A stretch of DNA of 64,000 bases from Arcticibacter sp041902385 (GCF_041902385.1 NZ_CP169244.1:4092001-4156000), one strand, 5' to 3'. Shown: positions 9,001 through 18,907, counted from the first letter of the stretch. Translations and numbers: made by a program. Notes: a model not told the origin generated them from the letters alone.

Positions 9001-11605
9001 GGCGATGCTGTCTTTTACTGCCGATAAAGAAAAGTACAAAGTGGGCGAAAAGGCTACGCTCACCATCCCGACGCCTGCAAATGGAAGGGCACTCATCAGT
9101 ATTGAGACGGGAAGCAGGGTGATCAGCAGTACATGGATCGACACGCGCAAAGGCGAGACGCGCTATACCTTTGAAACCACTGGTGAGATGAGTCCTAACA
9201 TCTTCGTCAACGTAACGCTTCTGCAGCCCCACTCGCAAACGGTTAACGACCTGCCGATCCGCATGTATGGCGTCATTCCGCTGGAAGTTGAGAATCCGGC
9301 AACGATATTAAAGCCTGTCATTTCTATGCCTTCAGTCATACGTCCTGAAACCCGGTCCTCCATTTCTGTTACAGAGGCCTCCCGCAAGCCGATGACCTAT
9401 ACGCTGGCTGTGGTAGATGAAGGTCTGCTTGATATCACCGGATTTAATACGCCTGATCCTCACGCGTCTTTTTATGCACGAGAAGGCCTCGGTGTTAAGA
9501 CCTGGGATCTTTTCGATTTTGTGGTCGGCGCCTACGGCGGCGAGCTGCAACGTATCTTAAGCATCGGAGGAGACCGCCAGACCGGAAAAGGACCAAAGAA
9601 CCCCATGTCGAACAGATTTAAGCCGGTTGTAAAATTTCTCGGACCCTTCACGCTGGGAGCCGGACAAAAGAATACCCACCAGCTCACCCTGCCGCCATAC
9701 ATCGGCTCAGTACGGACCATGGTGATCGCCGGAGAGAATGGGACGTATGGCTACGCAGAAAAGGCTGTGCAAGTAAAGAAACCACTGATGGTGCTGGGCA
9801 CACTCCCACGCGTTCTGGCGCCGACCGAAGAAATACGATTGCCTGTCACCGTTTTTGCTCTTGACCAGTCGGTAAAAAGGGTCAGCGTTCAGGTAACATC
9901 AACAGCCTTTGCTTCATCCTCGATTGGTACAGTTATCAACTTTACGCGGCCGGGGGAACAGATGGCTGTATTCAACTTAAAGACGAGGAACTTTCAGGGC
10001 GTTGGAAAAGTACGGGTAACAGCCAGGAGCGGAAAAGAAACGGCATACTACGATGTAGAGCTGAACGTGAGAAATCCTAATCCGGTGATGACCAGGACGA
10101 CCGAAAAGATAATAGAGCCAGGAGCGGCATGGAAGTCGGCATTTGCTGGTTTCGCAGCTGCAGGAGGCGCTAAAACCACGCTGGAGGTATCCTCCATCCC
10201 TGCTCTCAATCTACAGCAGCGTCTTGGATACCTGCTGCAATATCCTCATGGCTGTGCCGAACAGGTTACCTCTGCCGCTTTTCCTCAGCTCTATCTGAGC
10301 GGCCTGACCGACCTTTCTGCTCCCCGGAAAGCAGAGGCCGACCGGAACATCAAAGCCGCCATTCACAGGCTGCAGGGATTCCAAACACATGAAGGTGGAA
10401 TGGCTTACTGGGCGGGAGATGCAGAGGCTGACGAATGGAGTACCAATTATACCGGTCACTTTATGCTGGAAGCATCGGCAATGGGCTATTCCCTGCCTCC
10501 CGCATTCCTTGGCCCCTGGAAAAAATTCCAGCGGTCAAAGGCCTTATCGTGGTCACCTTCTACCACCAGCTTCTATGGAAGCGATCTCCTTCAGGCATAT
10601 CGCCTGTACGTCCTGGCCCTGGCTCAGGCTCCTGAACTCGGAGCAATGAACAGGTTGCGCGAGTTCAAGTACTTGTCGCCCGCCGCAAAGTGGAGACTCG
10701 CCGCTGCCTATCATATCGCCGGACAGCCGGAAGCTGCAGCAAGACTAATCCAGGGCCTGCCGCTCGCAGTAAAACCCTATAAGCAGCAGTTCGGCACCTT
10801 CGGGTCTGACCTGAGAGATGAAGCCATGATCCTGGAAACGCTGACATTGCTCGGCAGAAAACAGCAGGCAGGAAGACTGATCGGAACGCTGGCTGCCAGG
10901 CTGTCTCAGCACGAATGGTACAGCACCCAATCGACCGCTTATGCCCTGATCGCGATTTCCAGGTATTGCGGAAGTAATAAAGGCGCGAAACTGCAGTTCT
11001 CTTATGTCATCGGCAAGTCTGGAAAGGATATAAGCAGCAACTACCATCTCTGGCAAATGACAACGCCTTCGGATAAAGGAATGGCAGTAGTAAGCAACCG
11101 CGGAAAGAACAGGCTGTTCGCCCGGCTCATCACGCAGGGACAGCCATTAATGGGGCAAGAACCGGCAGGATACAGTAACCCTGATATTCTCACCATGCGG
11201 GTAGGATACTTCAGCACTAAGGGGCAGGTGATTGACCCGGGAAGGCTGGTGCAGGGGACAGACTTTATAGCGCAGGTAAATGTAATAAACCCGGGCAAGA
11301 GAGGTAAATACGTTAATATGGCTCTTACTCAGCTATTTCCTTCTGGCTGGGAAATTATCAATACAAGATTAATGGACCAGGACGGTGCGTATGGCTCGAA
11401 GCCCGACTACCGGGATATTCGAGACGACCGCGTGAACACATACTTCAGCGTAGACGAGGGTAAGGAAGTAACGTTTTACGTGTTACTAAATGCTTCTTAT
11501 ATCGGCCGTTTCTATCTTCCGCCGGTGTACTGCGAGGCGATGTACGACAACAGCATTAACGCCTCAGAAAAGGGCCGATGGGTAGAAGTAGTGCCCTCTA
11601 AGTAA
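6032..11605 (+). CDS. Bacterial alpha-2-macroglobulin with thioester (YfhM-like)
   Basis: A 1857-residue periplasmic protease trap. The N-terminus has an uncleaved-looking membrane anchor (about residues 13-32) instead of the lipobox of E. coli YfhM. A chain of macroglobulin-type beta domains follows, including MG2-like FIYGERGVWRPGDSLFISF and an A2M domain near VVDEGLLDITGF. The thioester motif GCAEQ has its Cys at residue 1408, in LLQYPHGCAEQVTS, followed by the alpha-helical thioester domain. The intact CxEQ motif predicts covalent capture of attacking proteases. pbpC begins 11 bp downstream, the same pairing as E. coli yfhM-pbpC. ATG 6032 is preferred over an upstream TTG because it places the anchor at the very N-terminus. 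Confidence 0.92.
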   Translation: MSALKHLTKKQVLTLAVVAVLSIIAGITYWKLRASKERDLSAYDKYLESYTSGIISRESSIRIRLASDVQNVVSGAALPDDIVELSPSVKGKTYWTDSRTLEFRPDEEFKPDQKYEVVFHLDKVTPVAEGLEDFQFDFQTIRPDFEVELRGLRASGPRSLNKMELTGVLTMADAEDEADVEKLLSVSGVAGAKMKWQHNNDTRRHEFVVEGIERDKSPSRLRIEWDGDPLSIERSGSKVLEVPAFGDFKVLDIKAIQDNEQYVLVQFSDPVRVGQELNGLLGITNSEMPAYSIQGSEVKLYPAARLEGNMGVFVNEGIENISGKKLSTSFKGNIFFENRLPSVTIPGKGVILPQSGKLMMPFEAVNLKAVDVSIIKIYSNNIPQYLQQNGLDGEYSLRQVGRPVKQATIRLDEDKSINLHRKTRFMLDVDKLVRTEPGAIYRITIGFRPSYSVYSCQGSSGGLSENGIERNSENEGYSSGIDEDDEFWSRYDNYYPYGYNWDERENPCSSSYYNKERWASRNVLASNIGLIAKAGSNNAFKIAATDILTAQPMSGVTLEFLDYQQQIVGQAETGGDGMASVQLKRKPYLLIGKKGDERAYLKLDDGSSLPLSRFNTGGEQVQKGLKGFIYGERGVWRPGDSLFISFILDDRENRLPTGHPVSFELFTPQGQLYQKRSTSQSVNGFYTFKTATESNSPTGNWLARIRAGGALFEKRIRIETIMPNRLKVNLSFAGKKQLVKGEQLNATLSSRWLFGGIARNLKSKVDAFVSAAPTVFPNYAGFSFDDPTRPYNSQTQTVFEGNLDENGVASFTPNISTEQAAPGMLRANFLVKVFEPGGNFSISQLSLPYSPYASYVGLRTPDGKGLSNMLVTGQDHLIDIASVDPQGNALKGIKDVEVELYKIQWRWWWDEDENSISNFTQDEYNKLVSTSKVRLVNGKGRWTLRVDEPEWGRFLIRVRDPETGHAAGKVVYVDWPNWSQRLQNENPTEAAMLSFTADKEKYKVGEKATLTIPTPANGRALISIETGSRVISSTWIDTRKGETRYTFETTGEMSPNIFVNVTLLQPHSQTVNDLPIRMYGVIPLEVENPATILKPVISMPSVIRPETRSSISVTEASRKPMTYTLAVVDEGLLDITGFNTPDPHASFYAREGLGVKTWDLFDFVVGAYGGELQRILSIGGDRQTGKGPKNPMSNRFKPVVKFLGPFTLGAGQKNTHQLTLPPYIGSVRTMVIAGENGTYGYAEKAVQVKKPLMVLGTLPRVLAPTEEIRLPVTVFALDQSVKRVSVQVTSTAFASSSIGTVINFTRPGEQMAVFNLKTRNFQGVGKVRVTARSGKETAYYDVELNVRNPNPVMTRTTEKIIEPGAAWKSAFAGFAAAGGAKTTLEVSSIPALNLQQRLGYLLQYPHGCAEQVTSAAFPQLYLSGLTDLSAPRKAEADRNIKAAIHRLQGFQTHEGGMAYWAGDAEADEWSTNYTGHFMLEASAMGYSLPPAFLGPWKKFQRSKALSWSPSTTSFYGSDLLQAYRLYVLALAQAPELGAMNRLREFKYLSPAAKWRLAAAYHIAGQPEAAARLIQGLPLAVKPYKQQFGTFGSDLRDEAMILETLTLLGRKQQAGRLIGTLAARLSQHEWYSTQSTAYALIAISRYCGSNKGAKLQFSYVIGKSGKDISSNYHLWQMTTPSDKGMAVVSNRGKNRLFARLITQGQPLMGQEPAGYSNPDILTMRVGYFSTKGQVIDPGRLVQGTDFIAQVNVINPGKRGKYVNMALTQLFPSGWEIINTRLMDQDGAYGSKPDYRDIRDDRVNTYFSVDEGKEVTFYVLLNASYIGRFYLPPVYCEAMYDNSINASEKGRWVEVVPSK

Positions 11606-11616
11606 GGCAACAGCGG

Positions 11617-14003
11617 ATGGGGAGAGTACTGGACTGGTATAAAAGACTGACACGAAAGCAAAAGAGCGGGCTGTGGCTTTGTATAGCCTTGCTCTTTGCT
11701 TTCTGGTTTTGCCTCCCCTCTCCTCTTTTTAAAACGCCTTCATCGTTTGTACTCGAAGACTATAAAGGACGCCTGCTTAGTGCCTCTATTGCAGATGATG
11801 GACAATGGCGGTTCCCTGCGGGAGACTCAGTACCCGAGAAGTTTAAGAAATGTATTCTGGCTTTTGAAGACAAGCGCTTTTACTACCACCCCGGCGTGGA
11901 TATATTGTCTATAGCGAGGGCGATGCGCGAGAATATCAGTGCAGGCAGGGTGGTGAGCGGTGGAAGTACGATCACCATGCAAGTGATCCGGTTGTCAAGA
12001 ACTTCAAAAAGGAACTTTGGCAACAAGCTTATCGAAGCAATACAGGCACTCCGCCTGGAACTAGGTTACTCCAAGGAAGAGATACTCGGGCTTTATGCCG
12101 CCAATGCGCCGTTCGGGACAAATGTGGTGGGATTGGAAGCAGCGTCGTGGCGATACTTTGCAAGGCCTGCGGCCGAACTTTCCTGGGGGGAGATGGCTTC
12201 ACTCGCCGTACTGCCTAACTCCCCTCCCTTGTCCATCCGGGCCGCAACCGAGCCGTTTTAATCCGGAAACGAAACCGTCTGATCAATGCTCTCCAGAGAG
12301 AGGGCATTCTCAGCGCAGAAGATGCTGCACTGGCCAGGCTGGAGCCTGTACCGGAACATCCCTTGCCTCTTCCTCAGATTGCTCCTCACCTTCTCGACCT
12401 GGCGAAGAAAGACTTCAGGAAAGGGAATTCGAGGGAGACCAGGATCAGGACATCGATCAGGATGGACTTGCAGGAGCGGGTAAATACGGTACTCCTGAAT
12501 CATCAGGGCCGGCTGGCAGCCAACGGGGTAAATAACATGGCCGCACTTGTGCTTGACGTGCATACGGGGAAAGCAGTCGCTTATATCGGTAATATATACC
12601 AGCCCAAGAACACGGAAATTGAGAGTCATGTCGATATCATACAGGCCAGGCGCAGTCCGGGCAGTACGCTGAAGCCCCTCTTGTATGCGGCGATGTTAAA
12701 CGAGGGATACATTCTTCCTAACACCCTTGTGCCCGACATTCCCACTCAGATTGCCGGCTACCAGCCCAACAACTACGATCTGGGATACGACGGCGCCGTA
12801 CCTGCTTCAAAAGCGCTGGCACGTTCGCTCAATGTTCCTGCTGTCAGAATGCTGCAGCAATACAAGTACAGTCGCTTTTACAGCATGCTCAAAAGCTGCG
12901 GAATTTCAACGCTTAATAAACCGGCTGATTTTTACGGGCTGTCGCTCATTCTTGGGGGCTGCGAAGTGAGCATGTGGGAGCTAGCAGGAGTCTATGCGAG
13001 TATGGCCCGCCGGCTGGAAGCGGAGGGCGACCTGCCCGAATGGTCATTACCCGGATATCATCTGGAGACAGCAGCACCCACGGGGGGAAGCGGGGAGGTA
13101 AGTTACGACATGGGACGTGCAGCCACCTGGTATACCTTTGAAGCCATGAACGAAGTGATGAGACCCGGAGAAGAGCAGCTGTGGCAGCGCTTTGAATCCT
13201 CGCAGCGGATCGCATGGAAAACGGGCACAAGTTTCGGATTTCGGGATGCATGGGCCCTTGGCCTTACTCCCGATCATGTCGTTGTGGTTTGGGCAGGCAA
13301 CGCTGATGGTGAAGGGCGGCCAGGACTCACCGGCATAGATGCAGCAGCGCCGATCATGTTTGACATATTTCGCTTGCTCCCCGCTGCCAGGAGATGGTTC
13401 AGGAAGCCGCAAAAGGAGATGGTAAGAGTACGTGTATGTTCAGAAAGCGGCATGAGGGCGGTTAAGGGTTGTGCCCATCAGGCAGAGACGTGGCTGCCTT
13501 CCAGCGCGCTTAAAGCACCGGTATGTCCGTATAACCGTCTGGTACATCTCGATAAGACGGGAAAATGGCAGGTTACTGACCGCTGTATGGCTCCATCTGA
13601 CATGATCCACCGGTACTGGTTCGTCCTCCCGCCTGCAATGGAATACTATTATAAGACCAAAAATTACGGATACAAGCCCCTGCCCCTTTTTCTTCCAGGA
13701 TGCGATGAACGGGAGCAGTCTGAAAAAAGCGCTATGGAACTGATCTATCCAAGGAATAATGCAGAAGTATACATTCCGGTTGAAATAGGAGGTTCGCGAG
13801 GACAGATGATCTTTACTGCTGCGCACAGTCAGGAAGGAGAACCGATCTTCTGGCACCTGGATCACCGGTACATAGGCAAAACGGAAGGACCTCACCAGAT
13901 GGCCTTCAGTCCTTCGCCCGGCCTGCATACCATCACACTCGTTGACCGCGACGGAAACCGGCTGGAGCAAACGTTCCGGGTACTTGATAAGGAAAGAAAT
14001 TAA
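11617..14003 (+). pseudogene. pbpC: Penicillin-binding protein 1C, split by one frameshift
   Basis: Two reading frames together make a class A PBP. 11617-12261 encodes a membrane anchor and the glycosyltransferase domain (EDKRFYYHPGVD, GGSTITMQVIR). The continuation to 14003 encodes the transpeptidase (SxxK in SPGSTLKPLLYA, KTGTSFGFRDAWALG) and the BiPBP-C domain. Around 12230-12232 the sequence CCCTTGTCCATCCG should read CCCTTGGTCCATCCG (P-L-V-H-P-G). Restoring one G gives a continuous protein of 795 residues, close to E. coli PbpC. It sits 11 bp after the alpha-2-macroglobulin gene, its usual partner in repair of protease-damaged envelopes. A real mutation would leave a GT-only fragment, but a sequencing error is more likely given similar events nearby. 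Confidence 0.9.
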
Positions 14004-14021
14004 TACGTATGTTTGTGTGAT

Positions 14022-14735
14022 ATGCTTGAAACGATCGATCTTCAGCAGGTAATGGTTCTCGATATTGAAACTGTTCCTCAGTATCCTTCCTTTGAAGAGG
14101 TGCCTGAAATCTTTCGTGACCTTTGGGAAAGGAAAAGCACATTGCAAAGAAAGGACGGAGAAACTGCTGCTGATATATACAGCCGTGCTGGTATTTGGGC
14201 TGAGTTTGGGAAGATCATCTGTATTTCAGTCGGCATTTTTACCAGGCAAGCAGACCGGATAGGCTTAAGAGTTAAATCGTTCGCAGGAGATGATGAGTGC
14301 AAGTTGCTGCAGGATTTTATGGCCTTACTTGACAAGCAGCCATCAAACCTTACTTTATGTGCCCATAACGGAAGGGAATTTGACTTCCCCTATCTCTGCC
14401 GCAGAACGCTTATCAACGAGCTATGCATCCCCTCTCAGCTCCGGATCAGCGGAAAGAAGCCCTGGGAGGTCAATCATATTGACACCTTGGAGCTCTGGAA
14501 ATTTGGCGATTTTAAAAGTTATACATCCCTGAATCTCCTGGCTGCAGTATTCAATATCCCTACTCCCAAGGACGACATCAGCGGCTCCGATGTTTACCGG
14601 GTGTACTGGGAAGAACATGATCTGAACCGCATTGCGACCTATTGTCAGAAAGATGTGATCACCACAGCGCAGCTGCTCCTCCGCTTTAAGGAGCTTGCGC
14701 CCATGAAAGATGAGGACGTTGTGATAGTAAACTAG
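14022..14735 (+). CDS. 3'-5' exonuclease, PolB-like DEDDy family
   Basis: A 237-residue stand-alone nuclease of the PolB-exonuclease-related family (DNA_pol_B_exo2). ExoI is VLDIETVP (Asp and Glu bind metal), ExoII is CAHNGREFDFPYLCRR, and ExoIII is YCQKDVITTAQL with the Tyr and Asp that define DEDDy enzymes. It should remove 3' nucleotides from DNA, but its physiological role is not established. ATG 14022 is preferred to the TTG three codons upstream. It follows pbpC by 18 bp, so it could be the last gene of that operon. Confidence 0.85.
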   Translation: MLETIDLQQVMVLDIETVPQYPSFEEVPEIFRDLWERKSTLQRKDGETAADIYSRAGIWAEFGKIICISVGIFTRQADRIGLRVKSFAGDDECKLLQDFMALLDKQPSNLTLCAHNGREFDFPYLCRRTLINELCIPSQLRISGKKPWEVNHIDTLELWKFGDFKSYTSLNLLAAVFNIPTPKDDISGSDVYRVYWEEHDLNRIATYCQKDVITTAQLLLRFKELAPMKDEDVVIVN

Positions 14736-14830
14736 GTCTTCCCTTAGTGGACCGTTCCTTTCTGTAATTAATAAAATATTTAACTTCCGGCAGCTTTGGC
14801 TGTTATACTTATTATTGAAAGAAATTATAA

Positions 14831-16984
14831 ATGGCAAAAAGAAAATCAGGACATATACTATTAGTTTTTAATCAGCTCATCAGCGACATCTTCGAGAAGA
14901 GTGGCAACAAGCCTCTCAACTACAAGCAGATCGCTTCAAAGCTCAACCTAAACGACCCTGAATCGAAGGAGTTGATCCTGAGCGTCCTTCAGGATGAAAG
15001 TAAAAAAGGCCTTTTCAAGGAGATCGAGCGCGGAAAGTTCCAGCTGAAGGAACAGAAGACGCTCCTGAGCGGAACGGTTTCTATGACCAGCGACGGGTCT
15101 GCCTTTATTATCCCCGACGACGAGTTCGAGGAGGACATCTATGTTGCGCCAAGAAAACTGCGAACCGCCCTCAACGGCGATAAGGTGCAGATCTACGTCT
15201 TTGCAAAAAGCAAGGGCCGGCGTAAGGAAGGAGAAGTTATTGAGATTCTTGAGCGGGCAAAAATGGATTTCACCGGTATTGTGAAGGTATCAGAGCGATT
15301 TGCTTTTCTCATACCCGACGACCGGAAGATGCTGCATGATATCTTTATTCCTCTTGAAGAGCTGCATGGCGCGCAACATGGCGAAAAAGCAATAGCAAAG
15401 ATCACGGACTGGCCGGAGGGTGCAAAGAATCCAATTGGTTCTGTTACCCGGGTACTCGGTGTACAGGGAGAGAACAATACGGAAATGAATGCGATCCTGG
15501 CGGAATACGGCTTCCCGCTGCAGTTCCCTGAGGTAGTGGAAGAAGAGGCAAATGCCATACCGGAAGAGATTCCGGCTGAAGAGATAGAGAAAAGAAGAGA
15601 TTTCAGGGACGTGCTTACCTTTACCATTGACCCGCAGGACGCCAAGGATTTCGACGATGCCATATCGTTCCGCTACCTCGACAATGGAAATTACGAGGTT
15701 GGTGTCCACATAGCCGACGTCACTCATTATGTAAATTCGGGAAACCCATTAGATAAAGAAGCATTTGAACGCGGCACATCCGTCTACCTGGTCGACCGCG
15801 TAATCCCAATGCTCCCCGAACGTCTCTCTAATGGCGTTTGCTCGCTTAGACCCAACGAAGATAAGCTCTGCTTTTCCGCTGTATTCGAGCTGGATAAAGA
15901 GGCTCATCTTATCAACCAATGGTTTGGAAAGACAATCATCCATTCAGATCGCCGCTTCTCGTATGAAGAGGCGCAGGAAGTGATAGAAGGACACTCTCAG
16001 GAACTGAAGCACGAGATCGACATCCTGAACGGCCTGGCTTATAAACTCCGGGAGCGGAAATTTAAGCAGGGCGCAATCAGCTTTGAAACCACGGAAGTGA
16101 AGTTTAAGCTTGACCCTGACGGCAAGCCTGTTGGTGTTTACGTCAAAGAGCGCAAAGATGCACATAAGCTGATAGAGGACTTCATGCTGCTGGCCAACAG
16201 GAAAGTAGCGGAATTCATTGCAAAGAAAGGCCGGGGCAAGAAAAAACTAACCTTCGTGTATCGTTCGCACGACGCTCCAAATCAGGAGACCCTGCTGGGC
16301 TTTGCTCAGTTCGCGGCACGGTTCGGATATAAAATTAACACGAAATCGGATAAGGAAATTGCGCGGTCGCTGAATCATTTAATGGAAGATGTGGAGGGCA
16401 AGAAAGAACAGAACGTGCTGACGCATCTGGCAATACGTTCTATGGCGAAAGCGATATATACGACCAAAAAGTCGAGCCATTATGGTCTCGCATTCGACTA
16501 CTATACACACTTCACCTCTCCTATCCGTCGTTACCCGGATGTGATGGTCCACCGCCTTTTAGAACACTACCTGGAAGGTGGCCGGTCGGTCAACGAGGAA
16601 GAGTACGAAAAGATGTGTGTGCACGCCTCCCAGATGGAGAAGAAAGCTGCGGATGCGGAGCGCGCCTCTGTAAAATACAAGCAGGCCGAGTTCCTTGAAG
16701 AAAATATCGGAAAAGAATACGACGGCATCATTTCAGGTGTCACAGAGTGGGGGATGTATGTTGAGATCGTCGAAAATAAATGCGAGGGAATGGTCAGATT
16801 GCGAGACATCACCGACGACTTCTACGTTCTCGATGAGAAGAATTATTGCATTATCGGACAGAGAAAAAAGAAGGTGTACCAGCTCGGAGATGATGTGAGG
16901 ATACTGGTAAGAAAGGTAGACCTGGCGAAAAGACAGATCGATTTTACGCTTGTTGCTGACGACAAAAACCGCAGCAGCGACTAA
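14831..16984 (+). CDS. rnr: Ribonuclease R
   Basis: A 717-residue processive 3'-5' exoribonuclease that degrades structured RNA and takes part in rRNA and trans-translation quality control. N-terminal RNB-type helix-turn-helix and cold-shock domains (about 1-230) precede the RNB catalytic domain. Its metal-binding aspartates are in FTIDPQDAKDFDDAISF and DVMVHRLLEHY follows. A C-terminal S1 domain (EYDGIISGVTEWGMYVEI) closes the protein. The long basic tail of the E. coli enzyme is absent, which accounts for the shorter length. Confidence 0.95.
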   Translation: MAKRKSGHILLVFNQLISDIFEKSGNKPLNYKQIASKLNLNDPESKELILSVLQDESKKGLFKEIERGKFQLKEQKTLLSGTVSMTSDGSAFIIPDDEFEEDIYVAPRKLRTALNGDKVQIYVFAKSKGRRKEGEVIEILERAKMDFTGIVKVSERFAFLIPDDRKMLHDIFIPLEELHGAQHGEKAIAKITDWPEGAKNPIGSVTRVLGVQGENNTEMNAILAEYGFPLQFPEVVEEEANAIPEEIPAEEIEKRRDFRDVLTFTIDPQDAKDFDDAISFRYLDNGNYEVGVHIADVTHYVNSGNPLDKEAFERGTSVYLVDRVIPMLPERLSNGVCSLRPNEDKLCFSAVFELDKEAHLINQWFGKTIIHSDRRFSYEEAQEVIEGHSQELKHEIDILNGLAYKLRERKFKQGAISFETTEVKFKLDPDGKPVGVYVKERKDAHKLIEDFMLLANRKVAEFIAKKGRGKKKLTFVYRSHDAPNQETLLGFAQFAARFGYKINTKSDKEIARSLNHLMEDVEGKKEQNVLTHLAIRSMAKAIYTTKKSSHYGLAFDYYTHFTSPIRRYPDVMVHRLLEHYLEGGRSVNEEEYEKMCVHASQMEKKAADAERASVKYKQAEFLEENIGKEYDGIISGVTEWGMYVEIVENKCEGMVRLRDITDDFYVLDEKNYCIIGQRKKKVYQLGDDVRILVRKVDLAKRQIDFTLVADDKNRSSD

Positions 16985-17005
16985 AAGACAAGCATCAGAA
17001 AAGAG

Positions 17006-17044
17006 AGATGGGCCGCATTCAACCGTGTGCTCATCTATTTTTTT
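17006..17044 (+). terminator. Rho-independent terminator after rnr
   Basis: AGATGGGC (17006-17013) pairs with GCTCATCT (17029-17036), with one G-T pair and a 15-nt loop, followed directly by A and a run of seven T. Confidence 0.55.
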
Positions 17045-17070
17045 GTATTTTCGTCGACATTTAATATCAT

Positions 17071-18045
17071 ATGTATTCAATAGCTCAATTACAGGACTTA
17101 GTTAACAAGCAGGTAGCAGAAAAGGAGTACCCGGCACAGCCTTCCGAATTGTATGAACCCATCAGGTACATTCTGGGCCTTGGGGGCAAACGCATGCGAC
17201 CTGTCCTGCTTCTGATGGCCTGTGATCTGTTCGAAGGAAGCGTGATAAGCGCACTTCCGCCAGCCCTGGGAATTGAGCTGTTCCATAACTCGACATTAAT
17301 GCACGACGACATTATGGATAATGCCCCCTTAAGGAGAGGCAAGGAGACCGTTCATTCAAAATGGAATCCTAATGTGGCCATCCTTTCCGGTGACGTCATG
17401 CTGGTGGAGTCTTTCCGTCTGCTTACGCATGTTCCGCAAGCTGTCCTAAAGAAAGTGACCGATGTGTTTACAGGCACGGCACTTGGCGTGTGTGAAGGTC
17501 AGCAAATGGATATGAACTTCGAAACTTCTGAAGGCGTTACTATTGCAGAATACATTGAAATGATCCGGCTTAAAACTGCTGTATTGCTTGCCGGAAGTCT
17601 CAAGATCGGCGCTTTGATTGCAAACGCGGGAGACGAAGATGCAGACAACCTTTACCGTTTCGGCGAGAGCCTGGGTGTTGCATTCCAGCTTCAGGACGAT
17701 ATCCTGGATGTTTACGGTGATCCGGATAAGTTCGGTAAACAAGTAGGCGGCGATATTCTTTCCAACAAAAAAACATACCTGCTCATCAAAGCAATGGATA
17801 TTGCAGAAGGTCTGGATGAAGAAGAACTGCAGTATTGGCTAAATGCTGAAGAGTCCGACCCCGCTGCCAAAGTCAGATCGATCACCGATATCTATACCCG
17901 CTTAGGCGTAAGGCAACTTGCGGAGGAAGAAATGAATCATTACGCTGAAAAGGCACTTTCCTTTCTTGCCCGCGTCACTGCCCCTGATGACAAGAAGCAG
18001 CTGTTTAAAGATTTTGCAGAAAAGTTATTGGTGAGAGAAAACTAG
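17071..18045 (+). CDS. Long-chain polyprenyl diphosphate synthase
   Basis: A 324-residue trans-prenyltransferase that elongates farnesyl or geranylgeranyl diphosphate with isopentenyl diphosphate. The first aspartate-rich motif DDIMD is at 79-83, the second DDILD at 209-213. The GGKRMRP substrate-binding motif is near residue 38. The product is probably the side chain of menaquinone (IspB/HepT-like). Chain length cannot be assigned with confidence from sequence alone. It ends 145 bp before the convergent rpmA gene, with a shared terminator between them. Confidence 0.92.
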   Translation: MYSIAQLQDLVNKQVAEKEYPAQPSELYEPIRYILGLGGKRMRPVLLLMACDLFEGSVISALPPALGIELFHNSTLMHDDIMDNAPLRRGKETVHSKWNPNVAILSGDVMLVESFRLLTHVPQAVLKKVTDVFTGTALGVCEGQQMDMNFETSEGVTIAEYIEMIRLKTAVLLAGSLKIGALIANAGDEDADNLYRFGESLGVAFQLQDDILDVYGDPDKFGKQVGGDILSNKKTYLLIKAMDIAEGLDEEELQYWLNAEESDPAAKVRSITDIYTRLGVRQLAEEEMNHYAEKALSFLARVTAPDDKKQLFKDFAEKLLVREN

Positions 18046-18133
18046 CCATTAGCAAATGGCTTCGCTACCGGTGATAGGAGCCGTAAAGGCAAATATGAGC
18101 TCTATAAACAACCTATGGCGAAATAAGAACAAA

Positions 18134-18170
18134 AAAAGAGGCTGAACTCAATCTGAGACAGCCTCTTTTT
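18134..18170. terminator. Bidirectional terminator between prenyl synthase and rpmA
   Basis: AAAAGAGGCTG (18134-18144) pairs with CAGCCTCTTTT (18159-18169), with an inner CTCA/TGAG pair in the loop. A-run and T-run flank both sides, so it can serve both convergent genes. Confidence 0.85.
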
Positions 18171-18189
18171 CTTGAATATGTATTGTACT

Positions 18190-18471
18190 CTATTGTTCTG
18201 CAACAACAGCAGCAGCTTCTACTGGAAGAACAGAAACATAGGATTTGTTGTCAGCCTTCTTTCTGAATACTACTTTGCCATCTACTAACGCAAATAACGT
18301 GTGATCTTTTCCAATACCTACATTCTTATCAGGGTGGTGCTTAGTACCACGCTGACGAACGATGATATTTCCTGCAATAGCATCCTGACCACCAAAAATT
18401 TTGATACCTAAGCGCTTGCTATGCGACTCGCGACCGTTCTTGGAACTACCAACACCTTTTTTGTGTGCCAT
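18190..18471 (-). CDS. rpmA: 50S ribosomal protein L27
   Basis: A 93-residue ribosomal protein with the invariant L27 start MAHKKGVGSSKNGRESHSKR, then LGIKIFGGQ and IIVRQRGTKHHPDKNVG. The N-terminus reaches the peptidyl-transferase centre. There is no cleavable N-terminal extension of the Firmicutes type. It is co-transcribed with rplU, which ends 67 bp upstream. The Ala/Val-rich C-terminal tail (PVEAAAVVAEQ) is slightly longer than in E. coli. Confidence 0.98.
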   Translation of the reverse strand: MAHKKGVGSSKNGRESHSKRLGIKIFGGQDAIAGNIIVRQRGTKHHPDKNVGIGKDHTLFALVDGKVVFRKKADNKSYVSVLPVEAAAVVAEQ

Positions 18472-18538
18472 CTTTTTTTATCTTTTTGAATTGAAGGTCA
18501 ATTCAGGTTAATACTTTTTTTATTATTTCTACTATCTC

Positions 18539-18850
18539 TTAGAGAGAAATTCCAGTGATTTCAATCTTAGTGAACTGCTGACGGTGTCCGTTCTTTTTCT
18601 TGTAACCTTTGCGGCGTTTCTTTTTAAAAACGATCACCTTATCGCCCTTTAAATGAGACACGATCTTAGCTGAAACCTTAGCTCCGTTCAGTGCATCTGC
18701 ACCAACTTTGATACTACTTCCGTCTGCAGCTAACAATACATTGTCAAATTCAATACTAGCGCCTTCTTCTCCTTGTAAACGGTGTACAAAGATTTGTTGG
18801 TCTTTTGCAACCTTGAATTGCTGTCCGGCTATATTTACTATTGCGTACAT
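18539..18850 (-). CDS. rplU: 50S ribosomal protein L21
   Basis: A 103-residue ribosomal protein starting MYAIVNIAGQQFKVAKDQ, with the L21 signature KVSAKIVSHLKGDKVIVFKK and KRRKGYKKKNGHRQQFT. The ATG at 18850 is chosen because it gives the canonical L21 N-terminus. Codons upstream lie in the promoter region. It forms the usual rplU-rpmA operon. Confidence 0.98.
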   Translation of the reverse strand: MYAIVNIAGQQFKVAKDQQIFVHRLQGEEGASIEFDNVLLAADGSSIKVGADALNGAKVSAKIVSHLKGDKVIVFKKKRRKGYKKKNGHRQQFTKIEITGISL

Positions 18851-18876
18851 TGTTAGATATTTTTTTAAATGAGGTG

Positions 18877-18907
18877 CAAATATAGGAAATGCATTTTTAA
18901 CAAACAA
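18877..18907 (-). promoter_or_regulatory. Promoter of rplU-rpmA
   Basis: On the reverse strand TTG (18905-18907), a 20-bp spacer and TATATTTG (18877-18884) match the Bacteroidota -33/-7 pattern. The predicted leader is about 20 nt. Confidence 0.6.
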
